Source: Ailurus styani (Eukaryota > Chordata > Mammalia > Carnivora > Ailuridae). Taken from it: 64,000 nucleotides of DNA. Shown here one piece after another: positions 22,644 to 34,049 of this stretch. The stretch is taken from positions 1,227,349 through 1,291,348 of the forward strand of contig LNAC01000377.1 of NCBI GenBank assembly GCA_002007465.1, in the 5' to 3' direction. Made by a program: the position numbers and the translations under genes. The notes under the pieces were generated by a model. It saw only the letters and a program-made list of their open reading frames with translations, was not told the DNA's origin and did no database searches. Numbering within the stretch: position 1 is the first letter of the stretch; every line of letters starts with the position of its first letter.

Positions 22644-22862
22644 CTTGGGGCGCCTGGGTGGTTCAATCGTTAAGCATCTGCCTTCGGCTCAGGTCATGAA
22701 ACCAAGATCCTGGGATCGAGCCCCGCATCAGACTCCCTGCTCAGCGGGAATCCTATTCTCCCTCTCCCTCTCCCTCTCCCACTCCCCCCAGCAGGGGGAG
22801 TTCCCTCTCTCGCTGTGTTTCTCTCTGTCAAATAATAAATAAAATCTTAAATAAATAAATAA
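22644..22862 (+). mobile_element. CanSINE
   Basis: SINE with an expanded CTCTCC tract. A 9-bp duplication (atatcaaat) lies at 22635-22643 and 22863-22871. Confidence 0.93.
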
Positions 22863-23011
22863 ATATCAAATATTTGTGGTGTTCTCTTTTTTTTATGTGA
22901 TTGTGTTTGGCATTTATTTTATGTTACCATTCCCTTCCTTTTATCATTTTCTATATCCAGAGTCTGCATCAGGTAGAGGTAAGTTTTACATGTTATTGAA
23001 ATAATATTGTC

Positions 23012-23207
23012 GGGCACCTGGGTGGCTCAGTGAGATAAACCCTCTGCCTCCAGCCCAGGTCATGATCTCAGGGTCCTGGGATCAAGGCCTGCATCGGGCT
23101 CCTTGCTCAGCGGGGAGCCTGCTTCCTCCTCTCTCTCTGCCTGCCTCTCTGCCTACTTGTGATCTCTCTCTCTGTCAAATAAATAAACAAAATCTTTAAA
23201 AAAAAAT
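23012..23207 (+). mobile_element. CanSINE, young
   Basis: Full-length SINE with a perfect 13-bp duplication (aaataatattgtc) at 22999-23011 and 23208-23220. It is the last CanSINE I find before 41675. Confidence 0.97.
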
Positions 23208-23219
23208 AAATAATATTGT

Positions 23220-25200
23220 CATAGTATATTGGCTCGTGAGGATAATACTAATATAAAACTGTATTATTTGCTGAAAACTTCTGAAACCTTTAGTATCGTA
23301 TGATCAGAAAATTATTCACTGTTTATTATTGTAGTCTCTCATTTAAAAGTATGTAAACAAGTATTATGAAAGATGTGGAAATATTTACAGTGTCAGGGAA
23401 GCTTGAGAATTCCCAGAAAGTCCAATTTGTTGTTCCTGGCTGTTGATGCTAGTATCAGCTGGAAATTTGGAAACATTACTCTGGGTAACTGATTTTCAAA
23501 CTTTTTAAAGCAGCTGATCTTTACTATCAAACAAAGTCCACCTTGGAAACAGGAGATACAAAAGATATAAAAGGAAGCTCTGGATGAAGTAGACAGAATT
23601 AGGAGATGAGATTCTGTCCCCAAAGTTGCAACCAAATTGCTGAGTGACTTGGGGCCGGTCACTTAAGTGTCTCTCTCTGTCTTGGTTTCCTCACTTATAA
23701 ATTGCAACTGCTGCTGCTCTCCCCAGCCCCCAGCTTGTTGTGGGAGGCAGCTGAGACGATGCTTGGAAGAGCTTTGCAAACCTGGGACACCTAGTAGAGG
23801 GTTAGGTGCCAGACAGATAAAGGACGTCCACACACCTGACACAACCATTGTAATGTGAGCCAGACGGAGAGATCAAAGACTGGAACCCCAGATGCCACCC
23901 ATCCTGGCCACTTTTCTAGCCTCTCTGCTAGTGCCTGACATTTTTAAGAGCTAGAGCTTCAAGATATAAACAAGACCTTGAGTTTAAAGTGGAATCATGC
24001 TACGCCTAGTTGGGATCAGGCAGTAGAACACAGAAAATTGTACTCCTCACATGAAAATGATGGATTACAAAAAGGGGAGTGCGAATTGTGTGTAAGTCCC
24101 AAGTTCAGCGAAACGGGAGCCAGGACGTTGCATTCCAGTCTGGAACTACCATAAGATGTAGAGGAAGACGTCAGTTCCCCTCCCGGAACTTCAGATCTTC
24201 CAAACTATTAAATCTGTAAAAGGCCAGAAGGACCTGGATGACTCCACATTTCCACGAGGATTCATGCTGCCCCATTCCCTAGCTGAGCTCACACAGAAAC
24301 AGCAATCAGTTTTGTTCATCTGCATCCGGAATGTTCTTGCCAAGGGCAGCTCTGGCATTCCTCAGCCCAGAGAGCTCTTTTTGAAAATAACAGCTATTTT
24401 CTGAACAGTAGCAGTAAAGTTTGCTTTTCTTAACCTTTGCACCATTAAAAAAAATATTATTACATGTACTAAAAAGCAACACATGCTTGTTAAAATAAAT
24501 TCGAACAATGCAGAAGTACACAAAGTCAAAAGTAAGTTTCCTCCTCCCTGCAAGCCTTCGCCCCAGTGCTAATCATATCCTTCCAGACTTTCCACGTATA
24601 TATGTATACACATACGCATAAGAGTAATTTAGGAGTTTTTGACTTTGCTTTTGTTTTCTTAGGGAGAAGTGGTCTTTATTTGCTCCCCCTACCCCATTTC
24701 ATAGGACCATTCTGTAACTTGCTGTTTTTTCTCTATTTATAGTGGACAGTTTCCAAGTGGGCAGTTTCCAAGTAGTGGTTATTATTCCATTTGGGGGATG
24801 TACCATGATAATTCTAATAGGGACACGTATGTTTCCCTATTGATGGATACTTTGGTCTTTATAATGTTTTCACTATTCAAAATAATCCTCTAAAAATAGT
24901 AATACTGTAAGAACAGCCCTGGACATACATGTTTGCACACGTGTGTGGGTATTTCCGTGTATTGGGATGGCTGGAGGTGCACATTGCCCAACACCTACAC
25001 AGAGCCCGACAACGCACGTCGTTACTCTTAGCCTATTCCCAACAGCATCCGTAAAGTGTGATTTCTCTCTCCACGTCCCTATCTGTAGGGTACTCCTATC
25101 CCCTGAACCCAACAGACTTCTTCAGCTCTTCAGATGCCACCTGACTCAGCCAGGACTGGGATTACCTAGAAGAACAAATGATGAGCAATGATGGTCAAGC
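23220..25200. other. Intergenic with old repeats only
   Basis: No gene is recognised. A reverse MIR-like block lies at 23575-23790 ('ctgagtgacttggggccggtc', 'tggtttcctcacttataaatt'). An old LINE-like AT-rich block lies at 24440-24900. The rest is unique-looking. Confidence 0.4.
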
Positions 25201-25204
25201 CAAG

Positions 25205-25690
25205 GATGCTTTGCTGTTGTAACCTTAAACTCGGTGGCTAAAAACAACACACATAACAAATTTGCTATGTAGATAACAAATGTATTGTCTTACAGTTCTG
25301 GAGGTCAGCATCCAAATTGGGACACGGGGCTCGAGTCAAGGTGTCGGCAGGGCTGGGTTCCTACCTGCAGGCTCTCAGGGAGAATCCGTTCCCTTGCTTT
25401 TTCCTTTCCAGCTTCTGGAGGCTGCCAACATTCCTTGGCTGGTGGTCCCTTCTCTCTCCAAGTCTTTCTCTGACGTCTCTTGCTTCCCTCTTCCACACTT
25501 AAAGACCGGTTTGATTGTATTGGGCCCACCTGGATAATGCAGGATAACCTTATTGTGGGGTCATTTGGTTTTCGACTGTGACTCCATCTGCAAGAGTAAT
25601 TCCCCTTTGGATGTAATACGCCATATTCCCAGGTCCTGGGGATTCGGATATGGACATCTTTGGGAGACCATTATCAGGCCTAGCACAGAC
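25205..25690 (+). mobile_element. Old MaLR-like LTR (tentative)
   Basis: 'gtcttacagttctggaggtc', 'ggtgtcggcagggctgggtt', 'attgggcccacctggataa' and 'gaccattatcaggcctagca' follow a common mammalian LTR-type repeat text. I am not sure of the family (MLT/MST-like is my best guess). The frames of 60-90 codons inside it are not genes. Confidence 0.5.
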
Positions 25691-26460
25691 ACCAAGAGCC
25701 TGAAGTTGAGAACAGAGCCCACACAGGAGACTTCTAAGGAGTTTAGGTGTATGTCTGAGAAAGATCCCTCTGGGGGCCAGGCGGGCAGTGGTGGGGCAAG
25801 GGCAGGGAGGTCAGTTGGAGGGTATTACAGTGGTAAAGCCCGTGAAGGACAGCAACAGTGAAGCCCTGTTCACGTGTGGATTTCCCTGGATCTCTGACTC
25901 TGAAGAAGAAAGCGGTCTTTGCCGTGCCCAGTCCTAATGAGCAGCCGAGGAAGCCTCACTCTGATAAACGTCTGTCAAGAGCGGAACCTCAGCCCTGACC
26001 CGGCCCACCACAGCCTCCCTGAGGCTTTGCACCTGCAGAGGTACAGGATTCTGTTCTGTTTTGTCCAGAGGAAGTCACAGAGCTGAAGATCCTCTAAACC
26101 CACCTGTCAGGAGGAGCTCACCCCTGCCCTGCTTTTCCTCCACATTCCTGGCCCTGCAACCAGGGAGGTGTTTCTCTCTGGGACAGGCTGGATTCTGGAG
26201 TCAGTGGGCCATGAAATAACATGTTTTCCGGAAAAGTACCTTCCTTAAAGGAAACCACTTGTTCCAAGGAGAAGAAAAGGTTCATTGTGCTTTGCCAGGC
26301 CCCCACTCTCCTTAGGACACGGCACAGAGCTTCTGTCTGGAGAAACCCAGAGCAAATCAGATCCCCAGGTGTTCAGGCCTTCCTTTTGTTCTGAAGATAG
26401 CAAATGGGTTTGCTGAGAGGTGGCCAGAGGCAGACCCCATTTACAGACGAAAAGGACAAT
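25691..26460. other. Intergenic, nothing recognised
   Basis: GC-moderate unique-looking DNA. No gene is supported. Confidence 0.35.
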
Positions 26461-26469
26461 TGAGCTTTG

Positions 26470-26765
26470 CGCCTGTGGGTTCCTGTCCCAGCAGTGCTGT
26501 AAAGCATTGGTCTGAAGTGCCTCACAGTGGGCAGCTGGGTTCCTCAGCTACAAAATAGAGGGGATGGGGTGGCTGTGAGCACTGAGATCTGGAGAAAGCC
26601 TGGAGCTCCGTGCACAGGAGACGGCAAGGAAATAGGAACTGGTAACAGCAGTAGAAGGAATGGAGAGGACGCTGGATTTGGAAACTGGGTTCAAGTGAGG
26701 TTCCGCCCCAGATTTCTCAGGTGACCTTGCGCAGCCCCTTCCCTTGCTGCCACCAGATAAACACT
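26470..26765 (-). mobile_element. MIR-like element(s)
   Basis: Reverse MIR text appears twice: 'ggttcctcagctacaaaatag' near 26538, and 'ctggatttggaaactgggttc' with 'caggtgaccttgcgcagcccc' near 26670-26740. Confidence 0.5.
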
Positions 26766-26922
26766 CCTGGCTTTGCTGGCATTCTGGTGTCTCTGTCCTG
26801 GCGCAGACACCTCCTCCCCTGGGACACAGAGGCGCTTGCTGCCGGCCTGTTCCAGAGCACACCCCCCCCGGTCTTACGCAATGGGCTGCACTGGGCAGAA
26901 GGGCAGAGGCACTTGGACTACC

Positions 26923-26976
26923 ACACACGACACCACACACACAACACACAACACACACACACTCCACTCTCACACC
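26923..26976. repeat. CA-rich low-complexity tract
   Basis: Imperfect CACA/ACAACA repeats. This tract produces the His/Thr-rich artefact frames on both strands. Confidence 0.85.
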
Positions 26977-27529
26977 ACATAGCCCACGTGTACTCTTGCA
27001 CCCAAACACTCCACACACATAAGAAAAGTAGGATTGGAGAAGCTGCTCGTCCCTTCTCTGGGTCATCCTTCCCAACTCTCGTGCACCCCAGCTGCCCCAT
27101 ACCCATCTTTCAGCAGACGCTCCTGCTTCTCTGAGACAGTGGACCATCTGACGTGACATGCTTATCTCCCTTCTCCACCAGACAGGCACACAGCGTTTAT
27201 CTTCATCCCTGAACCTTCTTCCCAGCAGCATTGCTGCACCCACACACCATCTGGGCCTGAACCACCCCCCGCCTCAGCCCCCTCAGCTCTGACTCCCAGG
27301 CCCATCCTGGGGACCCCTCCCTGGGTCTTTTCCTTGCTGGTGTACTGCTAATGTCTCCCTTTCTGATCCTCCTTGCTCAACACACACTCAACCTCCCTCC
27401 TATTCCTAAAGACAATAATCACCTTTGCCTCAGTGTGGTGCCATTCTGGCCAAAATACATGGCTCTTCTTCCCTTCAAATTATCTTCAACCGCAACCTCT
27501 CCTTCCTCAGCTCCCACTGATCCAACTGC

Positions 27530-27606
27530 CCTTGCACACACACACACCCCGCACACATGCACGCACCCTAAACACACATGCATGCACCCTACACACACAT
27601 GCACAC
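27530..27606. repeat. (CA)n/(CACGCACC)n tract
   Basis: CA microsatellite blending into imperfect repeats of CATGCA...CCCTA type. Confidence 0.85.
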
Positions 27607-27776
27607 AACTGTAGGGCCACTCCCTTCACTCCACTCAAGCTGTTCTCACCAAGGTCATTGCCAACCCTCATGTTGCAAAATCCGAGGTCTCTGCTCTGTG
27701 CTCATTGTCGCCAGCCCCCCTGATGCTTTCAACCAGCTGACTTGCCCTCTCTGAAAACCATTTTCACCCTTGCAAG

Positions 27777-27976
27777 GTTGCCAGATAAAACATAGGACAC
27801 CAGTTAAAATAGACTCTCAGATAGACAACAAATAATGTTTTAGTATAAGTATGTCCCAAATATTGCATGGAACATACTTATACTAAATACTGTGGTGTTT
27901 GTTGTTGTTGTTGTTTGTCTATCTGAAATTAAAGTAACTAGATGTCTTGCATTTTTATTTGCTAAATCTGGCAACC
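27777..27976. mobile_element. Palindromic DNA transposon (MER53-like), copy 2
   Basis: About 200 bp with nearly complete dyad symmetry. It starts ggttgccagataaaacatag and ends tttgctaaatctggcaacc. The centre reads 'tagtataagtatgtccc' then 'ggaacatacttatacta', so the two arms pair. It can fold into one long hairpin. It belongs to the same family as 14291-14510. Confidence 0.85.
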
Positions 27977-28227
27977 CTGCTCCCTGTTTCTCTGTCCCAT
28001 GTGCACCCCACCTTCCTGTCCCTTCTTCAGCTGCTCCTCCTCAGCCTCCTCCTTCTGTCGCCTGCTCCAGGCTGCTGGCCTTGCCTACTTTCCCTTCTCA
28101 AGCTCCCTGATCTCTGGGACAGCTTTTCCCACACCGTCAAGCCCAGCTCCCCTCGAAGCTGGCCCTGCCCAGAGTCTCTAAAGACCTTTTCTCTAGCTCC
28201 TTTGTAGCAATAGCAGATTGCAGTGTT

Positions 28228-28229
<2 letters not shown>

Positions 28230-28270
<41 letters not shown>
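28230..28270. repeat. (GT)n microsatellite
   Basis: About 20 uninterrupted GT units. Confidence 0.97.
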
Positions 28271-28272
<2 letters not shown>

Positions 28273-28794
28273 TGGAAAGACTATCTGCCCAGTGCAGCGA
28301 GCAAGGCTGCCTCTTTGCTGCCTTCATCATCTATTGCCCGGAAATATGCTGGCCAGATGGGGCCAGAAGTGCTTCTCTTGGGAACTGGCTGTTGTCCAGT
28401 CTCATCTCCTCCCACTGAACTGCCCACTCCCTGCCCCCACATGTTCTCTGAACCACCACTCATGCTGCTCCCTCTGGAACACCCCTTCCCAAACTCTCCC
28501 TGTTGAAGTGCCCTCTTTTCTTCAGGTCTAGCTCAATGGCCACCTCCTCCCAGTTTTCCCTGGGTCTCCCAGCTCTCCCTCCCCTGAGCACCTGAGTGTG
28601 TTATCGGCAGCCTTGTCCAGGTCACTGACTGGGAGTTCACCAAGTGCTGGGACCATGTCTGGTTGACTCCCATGTTCCCCGGGCAGAGTTTGATACACAG
28701 TCAGCGCTCAGCCAGTGTGTATTGACTAGAGAAGTGAATGACTAAATAAGAGAACAAGTGACAGAATGAGTGAACAAATGCATGAGGAAGGAAG

Positions 28795-28950
28795 GAATGG
28801 AGGGAAGGAGGGAGGGAGGGAGACTCATTGAGTAGATGAAGTGGATGCATGGATGGATTGTTGGGTGGGTGGGTGGATGGATGGATGGATGGATGGATGG
28901 AGAAGTGGGTGAATGGGTGGGCAAGTGGATAGATGGATTGATGGATAGGG
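28795..28950. repeat. GGAA/GGAG then (TGGA)n simple repeat
   Basis: A GGAA/GGAG run (about 28787-28820) is followed by imperfect and then perfect TGGA tetranucleotide repeats (about 28848-28940). Confidence 0.9.
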
Positions 28951-28959
28951 TGGATTAGC

Positions 28960-30030
28960 AAGTGAACAAGTGAGGAAAACTCAGGGCTTGACAGACTGCT
29001 TATCACCTGCAGAGTGAGGTCAAGCTTCCCACCATCGCTTTGTTTTCAGAGTCATGTGATTCCAGCCTGCAGACCCTCCTTCCACTGACCCAGAGAGGTT
29101 GTGACCAACCATGCAGCACAGGGACAGAGCTCCAGGCCTGCAGTCCTGATACTTGGGTCCAGCTGAAAGGCACCTGACCTAGACCAGATCTGACTTTGCT
29201 CTCCCCTCCCAGACCTTGCACTTCTATCTCTGCCCATCTGGAGCTTCCATGCCCAGGTATTTCTTTGTGTCTAGACATGCTTGCCTACCTCTGATGTCTG
29301 GGCACCCCTAAGAACAGGCCCCTGCTGAGTTCTGAGAAAGGCACCACCCAGGACCCCTTCAAGGAAGGACTTCGGGGGCAGCCTCAGCCACAGAGCTTCT
29401 TTGCCAGAGGTCAAACCTTGGGGGACAGGGAATGGGGTGGGCAGCACTCAGAGACCGAGCAAGGGTAGAAGGCAGGTATTAAGGGCCTGCATTAATAACT
29501 TAACTTTTTCCTCTATCTAGTCCTGCTTTCTCCACCTTCCCCTCACAGATATTGACCCCTACAAACATCTTATACCCCAAGCTTTGTCTCAGTATTCATT
29601 CGTGAGGAACTCAACCTGCAACAGTTCCCTTCCCCAGAGTGACCGAGACAAGCTCCCAGGAACTCCTGTTCCCGGGCTGTGCCTCTCCCTTCCCCATGCT
29701 TCCCTACTCCCTCCCTCTCTGCCAGCCTGACACTCTCCCTGGCCCCTTCCCCCTCTGTGCCTCTGCAGTCCCAAGCCTCTCTCTGAGAGTCCTTCCTGTG
29801 GCCAAGACGGCCTGTCTAGGTACCCTTAGAGGCCAGACCCCTGTCAGGGTCAGTTTTGCCCCCCTCAATAGGCAGGTCCAAGGAGAACCATCCATTCGGG
29901 GCTGAATGGAGACATATGAGCCAGGAGACCCAGAGGTTTGCACCCCTCAAACTGTGTTCTAAATATGGTAGAGCATTTATTTGCCGGTACGGAAAAAAAA
30001 GCAGATTTTTCTATTAATAAAAACTGAACA
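28960..30030. other. Unique-looking DNA downstream of SPAAR
   Basis: No gene or clear repeat is recognised. Frames up to 91 codons have no motif. The upper end includes the candidate 3' end of the SPAAR transcript. Confidence 0.4.
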
Positions 30031-30034
30031 TCCC

Positions 30035-30040
30035 TTTATT
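30035..30040 (-). terminator. Candidate SPAAR poly(A) signal (AATAAA)
   Basis: TTTATT on the plus strand reads AATAAA on the minus strand, 933 bp downstream of the SPAAR stop. No transcript data are available; this is a positional inference. Confidence 0.35.
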
Positions 30041-30972
30041 TGTGATGAAAAGAGGAGCTTTGTTACAGGCCCTCGATGTAACATAACATTTTAACTTATT
30101 TAGGATTATCTTTCAGTTCATGATTTTTCTATCATTCCTAAGCGACGCAAGTCACTCACATTCTCTAAGAACAAAAGTGACCTATAAGAAGATAGTAATA
30201 AAGTCTCATTCAAAATATGTTTCAATAGTCTTCTTTCTGGCTTTCCTGTTAATCAAACAGCTTGTACTTTCTGTGACCATTTTTTTTCTCTTCTGTTTCG
30301 TTTTGTAGTTTTCAACTCTGGTTCTTGAGAAACCTATATAGGTATATACATTTTCAATTATAAGATAAATCCTTCGTTCCCAAGGAAGCAGCCCTTTGGT
30401 TGCAGAATTGCAGGTCTGATTTCAGGCAATCGGCCGCGGACAGGTCTCAGGGTTGGGTTCTGGGCGATGTGCCCTTGCAAGGAGCCAAACAACTCCATCA
30501 GCGGGGCAGATAAAAATGTAAAAATGTCTGCTCGAGGGTGCTGCTTCTTCTGGTGGCAACATAACCAGTTTCACAGGCATGCTGGGGTAACCTGAGTGAG
30601 CTGGCCCCCTGTTCGAGATAAACTCCAGGGATACCGCCGTCCCCGGTAAGTCTGAAGAGCTGGCCCCGGTGCTGTCCGACACAGTCAGTCACTCACTCTT
30701 CAGGCCTCCCCTAGGCCCCCTCCTGTGAGCAGGGTCCAGCTGAGCTCTCAGGAGTCAGAGCTGAATGCCCCCTGGTCCCACCCCCGCGGATCTCCCCGGC
30801 TGGCTGGCGGGCACAGCAAGCTGGGATGGGATGGCACGAGGGGTTTGCCGAATACAACAGGCGGGGAAGACCAGGGAGGCCAGACCTGGAGGAATGGGAC
30901 AGCAGGGAAGGCTTGCTGGGCGGGGAGTGGGTCTGACCCCCCAGCAGAAAATATCCTGAGGACTGAGAGGCC

Positions 30973-31203
30973 TCACATGAAGGTCCAGAAGTCCCGGGCA
31001 CCCGCCGCCGCGGGCTGGGCAGGGCGACCAGGCCCCGCGAAGAGAGAAGGCTCCTGGTGAAACGTGGCCACCGTGAAGCTGTGGCCAGGGCCCCCCTGAG
31101 GACCCTGGGCCCTGGAGTCGCAGCTGAAGCAGCAGAGGAGGCAGGTGACGGCTACAGTTACCACGAACAGCACCGCCACCACTCCAATCACTGCTGTTTC
31201 CAT
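30973..31203 (-). CDS. SPAAR: SPAAR micropeptide (lysosomal mTORC1 regulator)
   Basis: A 76-residue single-pass membrane peptide starting METAVIGVV and ending DFWTFM. In other mammals SPAAR sits in late endosome/lysosome membranes, binds the v-ATPase and dampens amino-acid activation of mTORC1. Residues about 4-26 form one hydrophobic helix, followed at once by a Cys cluster (CLLCCFSC, residues 21-28) that could be palmitoylated. The polar tail carries the FTVATF and DFWTFM blocks I remember from the human protein. The human form from the same start is about 75 residues. The ATG at 31203 has a strong context (G at -3, G at +4). The frame also stays open upstream for 86 codons to an ATG at 31461, so an extended product cannot be excluded. 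The CDS is uninterrupted in one exon at the edge of a CpG island, and HRCT1 lies 5.3 kb away on the same strand. Confidence 0.93.
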   Translation of the reverse strand: METAVIGVVAVLFVVTVAVTCLLCCFSCDSRAQGPQGGPGHSFTVATFHQEPSLFAGPGRPAQPAAAGARDFWTFM

Positions 31204-32244
31204 GGCCCCGCGCGGCAGCTGGCCGGCGGAGCAACCGGGCGTGTGTCCGAGAGCCCTAGCTCCCCATCCGCACCGGAGGGCTCTGGCGGTGGCAGGCCCT
31301 CTTCCGGCCGGGCCCCCGCGGGCTCCTGGCAGCTGCCGCTCTGAGGCCCCGCGTCTCGGCCGCGCCAGGCCGTCGCGCGCTCCGCACCGCGCCAGGCAGA
31401 CCTCAGGTGTCTCTGTGACTGTGTTCTGCGCCTCTGGCCAGGATCCCAAGTGCGCGGTCAACTCCAGGGGCAGCTTCTGGAGGAAGAGCTGTCCTGGAGG
31501 ATGTGAGCTCGAGCCTCCCTGGACTCCGAGGGACTGCGCAAGAGGGAGCGGAAGACTTCGCCCGGAGAGAACCTTGCGAAGCTGGCCGGCCGGCGACGCC
31601 TACCCATTTCAAGAGAGTGTGTCTGCTCAGACGAAGGACCGACCGCTGCCCCTCCTGGGGCTCCAGGATGAGCCTGGGCTCCTCCCCTGGGAGAACCTTG
31701 GACCCGACCTTGAGCTGGCCCGGCAGGTGGGGAGGAAGGCGACGCCAGCCCCGGGCGGGGGGCGCCGCAGGGTCACCAGGAGGGCCACGGGGCCTTTCAC
31801 TTGGCCTCCTTTTCTGCACGGAACTGGCGGAGGGCTGTTTGGAGGGGGCAGGGTGCGCTCCCGCCAGGACCTGAACCCCTCCGCTGACCTACATCCGGGC
31901 TCCTCTGCCGAGCGCTTCCCGCTCCGAGAAGCCGTCTTCTGCACGGCCTCCCCCAGCCCTGCTCGCGGCCAGCTCACTCGCACCTGCTGCCCACGCTCAG
32001 GTGCCAGGACAACTCACCCCGGGCTTCCCCGAGTGACAGCGCCGGCGGTACGTAGCGCCATGGCCTCCTGACCCGCGGCGGGCGCACGGGCCACCCGACG
32101 GCACACGCATCCCTGGCTGCCTTTGTCCTGCTTCGGACGGGGCTCCGAGATGCCTGCGTAGCTGTGAGCACTTCCTGAACTCCTTCCTGCGATTGTGTGC
32201 GCCCGGGACCCGCACAGCCGCGGCCCGGGGTGACCGCGCTCAGC

Positions 32245-32264
32245 CCACCCCCACCCCCACCCCC
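32245..32264 (-). repeat. C-rich (CCCCA)n edge of gap; G-quadruplex-prone
   Basis: Repeated CCCCA units run into the gap on the left and come out of it on the right (32551-32563). On the minus strand these are runs of four or more Gs spaced by T, which favours G-quadruplex formation and sequencing drop-out. Confidence 0.85.
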
Positions 32265-32550
32265 NNNNNNNNNNNNNNNNNNNNNNNNNNNNNNNNNNNN
32301 NNNNNNNNNNNNNNNNNNNNNNNNNNNNNNNNNNNNNNNNNNNNNNNNNNNNNNNNNNNNNNNNNNNNNNNNNNNNNNNNNNNNNNNNNNNNNNNNNNNN
32401 NNNNNNNNNNNNNNNNNNNNNNNNNNNNNNNNNNNNNNNNNNNNNNNNNNNNNNNNNNNNNNNNNNNNNNNNNNNNNNNNNNNNNNNNNNNNNNNNNNNN
32501 NNNNNNNNNNNNNNNNNNNNNNNNNNNNNNNNNNNNNNNNNNNNNNNNNN
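32265..32550. other. Assembly gap (286 N)
   Basis: Unknown bases inside the SPAAR CpG island. Frames translated across it are meaningless. Confidence 1.
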
Positions 32551-32789
32551 ACCCCCACCCCCACACGCGCGCACACGCGCGGGTTCCCGCCCGGCGCCGT
32601 CGGCGGCTCGGGGTTCGGGGAGTCCGGCCGGGCCGCTGAGGCCACCACGAGCGCGGCGGCGTCTCGCTCCGTCACAGCACTACCCCGTCCCGGAGAGGAG
32701 GCTCTACCCAAACTGTGAGGAACAGAGCAGCGAGAAACAATGCTTCTGGGTACCAGACACAGCCCCGCAGTAGCTCATACAATGGCTCC

Positions 32790-32890
32790 AGCAACCCCGG
32801 GGAGCGATATTGTCTCCATTTCACAGACAGAATGCATATAGCCGGAAGTTAAATGACCTGCCTGCAGCCTACTGCTAATTAGTCACAGTG
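32790..32890 (+). mobile_element. MIR
   Basis: 'ttgtctccatttcacagacag' near 32810 and 'gaagttaaatgacctgcctgc' near 32845 follow the MIR core. A second weaker MIR-like patch lies at 33005-33065 ('cagcctgaggtcacacagcc'). Confidence 0.6.
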
Positions 32891-33069
32891 ATAACAAGAG
32901 CACCTAATGCTTGAAGGGGAGGTTTCCCTCCTTTCCCTCCTAGTTCAGTGCTCTTCCCAGGTACCGCAGGGCCTCGGAGCATTCACCTCTTTCTGCAGTT
33001 TTACTCGTCGGCGTGCAAAGGCCCAGAGAGGGCAAAGGGCCAGCCTGAGGTCACACAGCCTGGGTCCTT

Positions 33070-33734
33070 TGCAAGCTCTCCAAGGCCTCAGTGAATTTTC
33101 TTTAGTACCAGTTTTAGGAAGTTGCTTAAGCACAGAATGAGTGACTGTTTGGACCCCATGAAGCCTGTCAAACTCTCACTCTTCCCTTTTCCAGGAGGAG
33201 CTCAGGGCTCTTCCTCTGCATGAGAAGTGCTGGGCAAGCTGGGCCCGTGGCAGGAAGCTGGACACCTCGAATTATTGGTATTAACTGGGGCAACCAGAGC
33301 AGAGAGGAAACAGGATGAACCAATCTGTGGTGTGTGGTTTCAGATTGGATTACCAAGACCAACTCTCTGATTCAGGAGGTAGAAGGCACAAGAGGAATCG
33401 GGTTTCAAGCTGAGTTGTTTGTTCTCTGACTTCTGGTTTCTCTGGGTTCTTTGTGGATGCAGAGAGTGGGAAGCCACTTACAGTAGACGTATGCTTTCAG
33501 CATAAACTGGAAAAAAGGGCAATTGCTCAGCCCTCTTATCTTCTGCCTTATATGGGTTTCCTTATCTGATTCTGAGATTTGGGAGCCCTTCCTTGATTCA
33601 TCAGCAAAATAGGCCTTCTGGTCCGTTCTCACAACAGGCATTCAGGATTTGAATGGAGGCTGGTGGCACGGTGAGAGGGACCTGGCTTGTGTTGTGAGGA
33701 CAGGCACAGTCTGCTCTGAAGGCCCCTTGGGATT
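33070..33734. other. Unique-looking DNA between SPAAR and HRCT1
   Basis: No gene or named repeat is recognised. Confidence 0.4.
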
Positions 33735-34046
33735 TCACGTCATATGGGCAGTCTGCCATGTGGAATGACCAACAGGGCGTCTCAAGCCCAGGGCAAAAGA
33801 ACCAGTCTCTAATAGAGAAGGACAAAGTGCAGATGCCTTCACCGCAGTGCCCGTTCCGTCCAGGATCCTCGCCCTCAACCATCCCCCCACAGCCTTGTCC
33901 TGGGTGACAAGCGGCAGTAGCACGATCAGGCAAGCTGAAAAGATCAAGACAGCCATACATGTTTGTCCACAGCTCAGAGATGTTTCTGGATATTTTCTCT
34001 TCTCCTTGTGACTATTGTCATCCTGTGACATATGGCCACTGCCCAT
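33735..34046 (-). other. Candidate 103-codon ORF with a membrane segment (unproven)
   Basis: A minus-strand frame from ATG at 34046 (weak context: T at -3, G at +4) with a second Met at codon 6. After a polar N-terminus of about 30 residues rich in Lys/Glu/Ser comes one hydrophobic helix (CMAVLIFSACLIVLLPLV, about residues 30-47), then a polar tail with no known motif. I do not recognise the protein. It lies between SPAAR and HRCT1 on the same strand. A chance ORF is the default explanation; a small membrane protein or an unannotated exon is possible. Confidence 0.2.
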
Positions 34047-34049
34047 GGA

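Larger units (their letters stand above)
27600..28745 (+). mobile_element. LINE-2 fragment, interrupted
   Basis: L2-like text before the palindromic element ('caaggtcattgccaaccctc' near 27650) and L2 3' text after it ('caggtctagctcaatggccac' near 28524, ending 'agtgtgtattgactagagaag' near 28713). A GT microsatellite sits within it. It is old and non-coding; boundaries are approximate. Confidence 0.6.
30990..32710. promoter_or_regulatory. CpG island over SPAAR 5' region
   Basis: CpG-dense, GC-rich sequence covering the SPAAR coding start and about 1.5 kb upstream of it on the minus strand. It is the likely promoter/5' UTR region. It contains an assembly gap (32265-32550), so the transcription start cannot be placed. 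The long overlapping frames on both strands here come from the scarcity of AT-rich stops. Confidence 0.75.

Noticed and set aside
28781..28950. CRISPR-like or regulatory array
   Set aside because: Simple TGGA/GGAA tetranucleotide repeat without spacers, in a mammalian genome.
31145..32071. 308-codon plus-strand ORF
   Set aside because: It is antisense to SPAAR in the CpG island. Low complexity, with several equally long overlapping frames on both strands.
31974..32718. Long frames across the gap at 32265-32550
   Set aside because: Most of the codons are unknown bases, so the frames have no meaning.
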